Positions 16,718 to 21,253 of a stretch of 21,253 nt of DNA are shown in pieces (position 1 is the first letter of the stretch; the number at the start of each line of letters is the position of its first letter). Both the position numbers and the translations under genes were made by a program. Source of the DNA: Patescibacteria group bacterium UBA7522 (GTDB lineage Bacteria; Patescibacteriota; CPR2; UBA1875); NCBI GenBank assembly GCA_002476865.1, contig DLNA01000020.1, forward strand, positions 1-21,253, read 5' to 3'. The notes beneath the pieces were generated by a model that had not been told where the DNA came from, ran no database searches, and worked only from the letters and a program-made list of their open reading frames with translations.

Positions 16718-17263
16718 CTATTTCTTTTTTAAGATTACCGAAAATTTATCGGTCTCTACCTGACGAGTGTCAATTACCTGAAAGCCCTCCGGCAAATCAA
16801 CTAAACTGAATTCATTGCTATCGGGATACTGAATAACCGTAACGCCATTTTCTGATTGAAAATTGAGCACCTTTTCTAAGAGTTCAAAACAATGCAAGTC
16901 AATAGATCTGAAAAAAATAACATCATAGCTTATACTCGTTTCCTGGAAAAAAAATTCATCTGGACTTTTTTCCAAGATAAAATCGTCCGCATTTAACCCA
17001 ACTGCTTTTAGATTTTCTTCAATTAGCTCCCTGTCCCCATCATGAAGATTAAGAAATTGAACAATCGCCGCGCCTTTAGATATTGCCTCTATGCCATACA
17101 TACCATTCGTATCGTTAATGTCCAAAACACTTGCTTCGTGAATTCTAATTCCGATTATTTCAAAAATTGATTCTTTAATAGTAAGTATCCGAGTCGAAAG
17201 AGGTGCTCCCTCGTGATTATCTTTTATCTCTTTTCCTTCAAACTTTCCTGTGCCAATATGCAT
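16718..17263 (-). CDS. RsmD-family-like protein with degenerate methyltransferase motifs
   Basis: The layout matches RsmD, the 16S rRNA guanine-N2 methyltransferase (G966 in E. coli), at the usual length (181 aa). It shows an N-terminal I-GKFEGKEIK stretch, an STRILTIKESIFEII segment in place of RPTxDRxREALF, then a motif I region and a GIEAISKGAA segment. The key residues are gone. The SAM-binding motif, usually VLDLFAGTG, reads VLDINDTNG (46-54), and the catalytic DPPY motif is replaced by FRSID (118-122). The frame is unbroken. It may be a catalytically inactive relative with a binding role, or a decaying gene. It has no Shine-Dalgarno sequence, and its putative promoter suggests a leaderless transcript. 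Confidence 0.75.
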   Translation of the reverse strand: MHIGTGKFEGKEIKDNHEGAPLSTRILTIKESIFEIIGIRIHEASVLDINDTNGMYGIEAISKGAAIVQFLNLHDGDRELIEENLKAVGLNADDFILEKSPDEFFFQETSISYDVIFFRSIDLHCFELLEKVLNFQSENGVTVIQYPDSNEFSLVDLPEGFQVIDTRQVETDKFSVILKKK

Positions 17264-17270
17264 ACTTAAG

Positions 17271-17299
17271 AGTTTACATAAACTTTAAGAAATTTTCAA
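17271..17299 (-). promoter_or_regulatory. Putative promoter of the RsmD-like gene
   Basis: Minus-strand TTGAAA (17294-17299) and TAAACT (17271-17276), spacer 17 bp. The -10 box ends seven bases before the ATG, so the mRNA would begin at or next to the start codon. The region is very AT-rich, so chance matches are possible. Confidence 0.4.
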
Positions 17300-17412
17300 T
17301 TTGAAGTTTGTGATTTTTGAATAAAAAAGATAATGGATAAAAAGAGATCCCCGATAATACAAAAGATCAAAACGATTAAATCAAAAAAGTTTATTTTTAA
17401 AAACCATAAAAA

Positions 17413-17447
17413 ACGGGCCCAAGAGGTTTATAATCTCTCGGGCCCGT
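17413..17447 (-). terminator. Terminator of the 308-aa orphan gene
   Basis: ACGGGCCC / GGGCCCGT arms with an inner AGAG/CTCT pairing lie 7 bp past the stop codon. On the minus strand the stem ends in GTTTTTTATGG. This is a strong rho-independent terminator. Confidence 0.9.
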
Positions 17448-17454
17448 GATGGTG

Positions 17455-18381
17455 CTAACAGCTAGCACTCCTCACAACTCTCAGCTGAGAATTGTGTTCA
17501 AGCTTCCGGCCCGGAAGCTTGATAGAGAGTTCTGCTGCCACGGTGAGTGGATCAAGGAGACGGTCTGTTTTGCCACAGTAAGGTACAACTGCAACATTGG
17601 AGCCACCGGTGTACCAGACCTCGACCGCCTCTCCAGCCCTGATTGGGATCGATGGGGATTCATCCACCCTTGTGAAGTACAGGGTGGCGACGCTACCCTC
17701 CTCGTCTCCATCAACGATGTCTCTGGCGCTTGCTTGATCACGAGAATTCGTGTGATCAAGATCGGGCCCGACCCAGATCCCCCTGATTCGCCGCTGAGGT
17801 TCTCTGGGCAAGAGCTTGCCTCGAACCCTGGGTTTCTCGTCATCGAGCAGCTGCTCAATGAATTCGGCCCAACTCTCGCAGTAGTAAGGATCAACCGACT
17901 CGAACTCAGCCGGCTTTACCACAAGAACGTTGTTCCGCGCCCTCACCGCTTCGACAAGCTCGCCATCGCTGAACGATTGAGCAGAGACAAGCAGAACAAT
18001 TGAGCCGTCGTTCAATTCAACATAGCGTCCATAAGGACACTCGTCGTACTGACGGCTCAGAATCTCGGAGAGGCCCTCCTCGACAACCGCATGGAAGCCA
18101 CGCGGGACGAAGAGGGTTGCAAGCCCGGCTTCCAAAGCCAGACGCACAAGGGCATCAGGACTCTCGGCCCTCTTGTAACCCGCCTTCATCGCAGAGGCAG
18201 GCGTTACCGAGAAACCAAACGGTCCTTCGGTTGAACGGAGAAGAACAAACTCGCCCCTCTCCTTGTTGATCTCGGGGATATGGTTAACAAAAACCCTCCC
18301 CCCGTCAAGATCAACCTTACCGATGCTTGCCGGCAGGGCAAAGCCCAGCCGGACTACAAGAGCCGAAATACCGCTAGACAT
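17455..18381 (-). CDS. 308-aa orphan protein
   Basis: I do not recognise this protein. It has no signal peptide or membrane segment, looks soluble and mixed alpha/beta, and has scattered cysteines (for example DECPYGRY, VDPYYCESW, VPYCGKTD and a C-terminal Cys). No catalytic motif stands out. Its base composition is clearly richer in GC than recG next to it: 34 of 60 bases at 17641-17700 against 19 of 60 at 18961-19020. It is a complete stand-alone unit: near-consensus promoter, two leader hairpins, ATG, stop and strong terminator. Long frames on the opposite strand lack these signals. Horizontal acquisition or strong lineage-specific constraint are both possible. A uORF-like ATG-AAT-GTC-TAG overlaps the start codon region. 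Confidence 0.8.
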   Translation of the reverse strand: MSSGISALVVRLGFALPASIGKVDLDGGRVFVNHIPEINKERGEFVLLRSTEGPFGFSVTPASAMKAGYKRAESPDALVRLALEAGLATLFVPRGFHAVVEEGLSEILSRQYDECPYGRYVELNDGSIVLLVSAQSFSDGELVEAVRARNNVLVVKPAEFESVDPYYCESWAEFIEQLLDDEKPRVRGKLLPREPQRRIRGIWVGPDLDHTNSRDQASARDIVDGDEEGSVATLYFTRVDESPSIPIRAGEAVEVWYTGGSNVAVVPYCGKTDRLLDPLTVAAELSIKLPGRKLEHNSQLRVVRSASC

Positions 18382-18403
18382 TCATATCACTTCCCAATGT
18401 CAA

Positions 18404-18440
18404 CCCAACCGCAGTTGGGACCTCCGGCTTTATTGCCGGA
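18404..18440 (-). promoter_or_regulatory. Tandem leader hairpins of the 308-aa gene
   Basis: Two perfect 6-bp stems follow one another in the short leader: TCCGGC/GCCGGA with a 6-nt loop (18423-18440), then CCCAAC/GTTGGG with a 4-nt loop (18404-18419). They are only 3 nt apart. A GGAGG motif lies at the 3' edge of the first stem, but too far from the ATG to serve it. A regulatory or mRNA-stabilising role is inferred. Confidence 0.6.
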
Positions 18441-18450
18441 CAATGCGTGG

Positions 18451-18479
18451 ATAATATCACAATATTGATTTTATGTCAA
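18451..18479 (-). promoter_or_regulatory. Promoter of the 308-aa gene
   Basis: Minus-strand consensus TTGACA (18474-18479) and TATTAT (18451-18456), spacer exactly 17 bp, starting three bases after the recG stop codon. This is among the best promoter matches in the window. Confidence 0.82.
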
Positions 18480-18481
18480 TA

Positions 18482-20542
18482 CTATTCTAGCTTAACTGCG
18501 GTATCAAATTCTTTTATTTTTTCGCTCAAAAGAGGAAAATTAGCCAAGTGACGTTTTTCAACAAAAAAATCGGCCGTGTCTCTAACATCTTTAATAATTC
18601 TAGGGTCTGCCAGAACCCTAACTAACGTTTGGTCAACTTTGCCAGATTGTTTTATACCCAAGAGCTCACCTGGCCCCCTAAGCTCCAAATCTTTTTCGGC
18701 CAACTCAAAACCATTATTAATTTTTGAAAGCGCATTAAGACGCTCTAAAGTTTTTTCTAATTTTGAATCGGTAAACAAAAAACAATAAGATTTATGTTTT
18801 CCCCTACCAACACGACCCCTAAATTGATGAAGCTGAGCAAGACCAAACCTTTCTGCTCCCTCAATAACCATTATTGAAGCGTTCGGCACGTCCACTCCAA
18901 CCTCTATTACCGAAGTTGAAACTAAAATATTTATTTTATTATCCTCAAAATCCGACATTATCTTTTCTTTTTCTTGTGGCTTTAATTTACCATGCAAAAG
19001 CCCAATCTTTCTTTTTGGAAAAACTTTTTTAAGGTTTTGATATTCTTCTTCGGCCGACTTCACTCCAAGTTTATCTGACTTTTCTATTAAAGGACAAATC
19101 ACAAAAACTTGACGACCTTCTTCTATTTTTTCGTCTATAAATTCGTAACCATCTTGACGCTTAAAAGGTGGCACAATGTGAGTATCTACACGCTCTCTTC
19201 CTGGGGGCATCTCATCTAAAATAGAGAGCGAAAGATCACCGAAAACAGTAATTGCGAGTGTCCTCGGAATTGGAGTTGCGCTCATTGAAAGAAAATGAGG
19301 CATCGCTCTTGCTTCTCCGTTTGCCTTTTTTAATCGAGAGCGCTGGTCCACCCCGAACCTGTGCTGTTCATCAACAATCACAAGAACTAACGTCCAATAG
19401 TTTATTTTTTCTGATAGCAGGGCATGGGTTCCAATTATAATCTGAACTTCGCCGCCTTCTATTTCTTTTAGAATATCTGCTTTTTCTTTCGGTTTGATTG
19501 ATCCCGTAAGAATCGCTATTTTTATATCTTTAAAATCAGCCAATAGCTTTTTAAAACTAAGAAAATGTTGACTTGCCAAAATCTCTGTCGGCGCCAAAAG
19601 CACAACTTGATAACCGGCTACGGCCACCATCAAAGCGGCCATAGCCGCTACCACAGTTTTACCACTCCCAACGTCGCCCTCCAAAAGTCGATTCATAGGA
19701 ACGGATTTTGAAAGATCTTTTAAAATATCCCAAGCTGCTTTTCTTTGAGCGCTTGTTAAGTCATACGACAAAGATTTAACAAATTCTTTACCTATTTTTT
19801 CGTTGTAAGTTATGGCAATCGATTTTTCCTTTTCAACTTCTTTTTTATTTAAAAAAACTGACAATAAAAGACAAAAAAGGTCGTCATATAAAAATCTTTT
19901 TTGGGCCTTTTTAAGCTCCTCTTGATTTTCAGGAAAATGCATCGAACGAACAGCAGCCGAAAGCTCAATTAAGTTATGGCGACGCTTCACCTCTTCGGGA
20001 AGATGATCCCTGATCCCATATATTAATTTAGTCAGAAGTCCTATTTTTTGACGTAGCCATTTGGAAGACAATCCGGCCGTCTCTGGATAAATAGAGACAA
20101 TTCTTGCCGTATGTCGAAGTTCATCTTCTGCCTCTTTGGCTTTTTCAAAAGATGGGGAAACAAAATTTAACTGACCAAAGCCCCATTCCATCTTTCCGGC
20201 CAAATATATTTCGTCGCCTTTTTTAAGTGATTTTTCGATATAGGGCTGATTAAACCAAACTGCTTTAGCAATGCCAGAGTCATCAGAAATAATTGCCTCC
20301 GTAACCGGTATGCCTCGTCGACTTTTTTTGGTTTGAATGTCCTGGATTATTCCTCCTACAGAAATCTGCTCCCCAGATTTTACCTTGGCGATTGGTGTTA
20401 TTTTCGAATAATCTTCCCAACGATACGGAAAATAAAAAAGAAGATCGCGAACAGTTTTTATGCCAAGCTTTTCAAGCTTCTTGGCGTATCCCGAACCAAC
20501 ACCAGGCACCTCAAAAATGTGAGAATTTAATGTAAGTGACAT
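18482..20542 (-). CDS. recG: ATP-dependent DNA helicase RecG
   Basis: RecG is a superfamily 2 helicase that remodels stalled forks and branched DNA. At 686 aa it is full length (E. coli 693). An OB-fold wedge domain lies at about residues 50-130, Walker A GDVGSGKT at 289-296 and motif II DEQH at 391-394. SMSATPIPRTLA and the C-terminal helicase lobe with QLHQFRGRVGRG follow. No Shine-Dalgarno sequence precedes the ATG, and a promoter -10 box lies six bases upstream, so the transcript is probably leaderless. No terminator is seen after the stop: the promoter of the next gene begins at once. Confidence 0.98.
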   Translation of the reverse strand: MSLTLNSHIFEVPGVGSGYAKKLEKLGIKTVRDLLFYFPYRWEDYSKITPIAKVKSGEQISVGGIIQDIQTKKSRRGIPVTEAIISDDSGIAKAVWFNQPYIEKSLKKGDEIYLAGKMEWGFGQLNFVSPSFEKAKEAEDELRHTARIVSIYPETAGLSSKWLRQKIGLLTKLIYGIRDHLPEEVKRRHNLIELSAAVRSMHFPENQEELKKAQKRFLYDDLFCLLLSVFLNKKEVEKEKSIAITYNEKIGKEFVKSLSYDLTSAQRKAAWDILKDLSKSVPMNRLLEGDVGSGKTVVAAMAALMVAVAGYQVVLLAPTEILASQHFLSFKKLLADFKDIKIAILTGSIKPKEKADILKEIEGGEVQIIIGTHALLSEKINYWTLVLVIVDEQHRFGVDQRSRLKKANGEARAMPHFLSMSATPIPRTLAITVFGDLSLSILDEMPPGRERVDTHIVPPFKRQDGYEFIDEKIEEGRQVFVICPLIEKSDKLGVKSAEEEYQNLKKVFPKRKIGLLHGKLKPQEKEKIMSDFEDNKINILVSTSVIEVGVDVPNASIMVIEGAERFGLAQLHQFRGRVGRGKHKSYCFLFTDSKLEKTLERLNALSKINNGFELAEKDLELRGPGELLGIKQSGKVDQTLVRVLADPRIIKDVRDTADFFVEKRHLANFPLLSEKIKEFDTAVKLE

Positions 20543-20548
20543 GCATTA

Positions 20549-20576
20549 ATTATAGCTCAATTGGCGATTGAACCAA
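20549..20576 (-). promoter_or_regulatory. recG promoter, leaderless arrangement
   Basis: Minus-strand TTGGTT (20571-20576) and consensus TATAAT (20549-20554), spacer 16 bp. Six bases (TAATGC) separate the -10 box from the recG ATG, so transcription would start on or next to the start codon. Confidence 0.65.
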
Positions 20577-20625
20577 TAATTAATATTTGGTGAGTCACTC
20601 AGCGCAGGAGCCAGACAAGGTGAGG

Positions 20626-20667
20626 GCCGCATCGCAACCCTTTTGTGAGCAGTTGCTTTGCGGCCTA
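20626..20667 (-). other. Hairpin at the 3' end of the 110-aa gene
   Basis: On the minus strand the stop codon TAG runs into a two-part stem: GGCCGCA/TGCGGCC, then a 2x2 internal loop, then GCAAC/GTTGC. No U-tract follows, so it is not a standard intrinsic terminator. It could stabilise the mRNA end or act with a termination factor. Confidence 0.45.
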
Positions 20668-20997
20668 GATTGGGATGCGCCATTCGACGCCGGATCTTTT
20701 CGAAAGCGCCATTCTCCAGCGCAAGAACTGCGCCAAGAGATAGATGGCACCACGAATCATCTTGACCCAGAATGGGTCGAAGAGCTCGTCTTCCGACGGA
20801 ATGATGACCGTTGTCAGGACATCATCTTCTGAACACTCGCGGACCACATCTTGGAGCTTATCGAGTCTCTGAGCAACGGCCCTCCTGTGATATCTCGGCA
20901 ACTCATTCTGAAACAATGGTTTGATCGCATCCCTGAACCTCAGATTGAGATTCAGCAGATTCAATGCACCACCTATCGTACTCGCGGAAGTGGACAT
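20665..20997 (-). CDS. 110-aa orphan protein
   Basis: I do not recognise this protein. I choose the ATG at 20997 because AAGGAGGGG lies a few bases upstream, while an ATG 12 codons earlier falls in the leader and has no such site. The product is mostly helical by composition. It has a basic central part (RYHRRAVAQRLDKL), an acidic SEDELFDPF stretch, and a C-terminal segment at about 82-100 (WVKMIRGAIYLLAQFLRWR) that could be an amphipathic or membrane-associating helix. It has its own -10 box and a long leader hairpin. Like the other orphan genes here, it is richer in GC than neighbouring recG. Function unknown. Confidence 0.68.
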   Translation of the reverse strand: MSTSASTIGGALNLLNLNLRFRDAIKPLFQNELPRYHRRAVAQRLDKLQDVVRECSEDDVLTTVIIPSEDELFDPFWVKMIRGAIYLLAQFLRWRMALSKRSGVEWRIPI

Positions 20998-21017
20998 GAT
21001 TCCCCTCCTTGGTTCTG

Positions 21018-21059
21018 AATCGAGGAGGATCACACCAATACTGGCATGACCCTCCGATT
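21018..21059 (-). promoter_or_regulatory. Long leader hairpin of the 110-aa gene
   Basis: A 42-nt near-perfect stem-loop. Fourteen consecutive pairs (three of them G-U) enclose a GTAT loop, then a 2-nt bulge, then four more pairs. It ends about 20 nt before the start codon and just upstream of the strong Shine-Dalgarno site, so it may control access to it. It is not a terminator, as no U-tract follows. No known riboswitch or leader family was recognised. Confidence 0.65.
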
Positions 21060-21069
21060 GAATTCCGCG

Positions 21070-21075
21070 ATTATA
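21070..21075 (-). promoter_or_regulatory. Putative -10 box of the 110-aa gene
   Basis: Consensus TATAAT on the minus strand, preceded by the AT-rich stretch TTTTTTGTGTTAA. No good -35 box is seen. A similar TTTTTTGTGT stretch precedes the -10 box of the 99-aa gene at 518-523. Confidence 0.45.
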
Positions 21076-21123
21076 TTAACACAAAAAATACTTAGCAGAT
21101 AGTAGAAAATGCGTCATTTATAG

Positions 21124-21148
21124 AATAAGCTACCCGAAGTAGCTTATT
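21124..21148 (-). terminator. Probable terminator of the upstream gene (tyrS?)
   Basis: A perfect 10-bp inverted repeat (AATAAGCTAC / GTAGCTTATT) with a 5-nt loop lies about 50 bp past the stop of the partial gene at the right edge. The run after the stem is U-rich but broken (CTATAAAT), so efficiency is uncertain. Confidence 0.6.
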
Positions 21149-21196
21149 TAATATGCGTTCCATCTGGCGAGTCGCAGCGTGCTAGAACTTATAAGC

Positions 21197-21253
21197 TTAT
21201 TTTACCTTCAAAAATTTTCTTTTCCCAACTTGAATAATCATTCCTCTTGTCGG
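21197..21253 (-). CDS. tyrS: C-terminal end of probable tyrosyl-tRNA synthetase (partial)
   Basis: Only the last 18 codons are in the window, cut by the right edge. They read PTRGMIIQVGKRKFLKVK and a stop. The IxxGKRKFxKV ending is typical of the C-terminal S4-like RNA-binding domain of bacterial tyrosyl-tRNA synthetase. With so little sequence, another S4-domain protein cannot be excluded. A second open frame over the same bases (ending WEKKIFEGKISL) resembles nothing I know. Confidence 0.55.
   Translation of the reverse strand, partial: PTRGMIIQVGKRKFLKVK

Noticed and set aside
17446..18003. 185-codon open frame on the plus strand opposite the 308-aa gene
   Set aside because: The minus-strand frame has promoter, leader, start and terminator in agreement; the plus-strand frame has none and arises from GC-rich codon bias.
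20998..21033. Possible 12-residue N-terminal extension of the 110-aa protein
   Set aside because: The upstream ATG falls within the leader hairpin region and lacks a ribosome binding site; AAGGAGGGG precedes the later ATG.
1..21253. CRISPR array, insertion sequence or integrase
   Set aside because: I saw no regularly spaced direct repeats, no transposase or recombinase motifs and no terminal inverted repeats around the accessory cassettes.
1..21253. UGA recoded to glycine, as in some Patescibacteria
   Set aside because: All core genes are full length with the standard code and use normal glycine codons; no in-frame UGA is needed.

Overview
The window reads as a stretch of a small, streamlined bacterial genome, most likely a Candidatus Patescibacteria / CPR lineage (Parcubacteria-like). 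This is an inference from the sequence alone: an AT-rich core, short core proteins, colinear genes on one strand, a compact rpoB/rpoC pair and unusual residues in several core proteins. Every gene I can support lies on the minus strand, so transcription runs from high to low coordinates. The core genes are open at full length with the standard bacterial code, so I see no sign of UGA recoding.

In transcription order, the window opens with the last codons of what is probably tyrS (right edge). A 110-aa orphan gene with a long leader hairpin follows, then recG, whose promoter places the start of transcription on its ATG. Next come a 308-aa orphan gene with its own promoter, tandem leader hairpins and terminator, and an RsmD-like protein that has lost its catalytic motif. 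After these are tRNA-Leu(UAG), trxA, tig, clpP and the long rpoB-rpoC-rpsL-rpsG-fusA transcription unit, which ends at a perfect hairpin terminator. A cluster of five very small genes with its own promoter and terminator sits between fusA and tuf, where fusA and tuf are often adjacent. tuf and rpsJ follow from a separate promoter and end at a terminator. The last gene is a 99-aa orphan with a structured leader and a perfect 30-bp terminator palindrome.

The core genes serve transcription (rpoB, rpoC), translation (rpsL, rpsG, rpsJ, fusA, tuf, tRNA-Leu, tyrS), protein folding, redox and turnover (tig, trxA, clpP) and DNA repair (recG). Four accessory cassettes (78-523, 2303-3491, 17413-18479 and 20665-21075) sit between core units. 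They look richer in GC than the core, most have structured leaders, and I cannot assign any of their genes to a known family. The small-gene cluster, which encodes Cys-rich and single-pass membrane peptides in overlapping frames, is the best candidate for an undescribed system.
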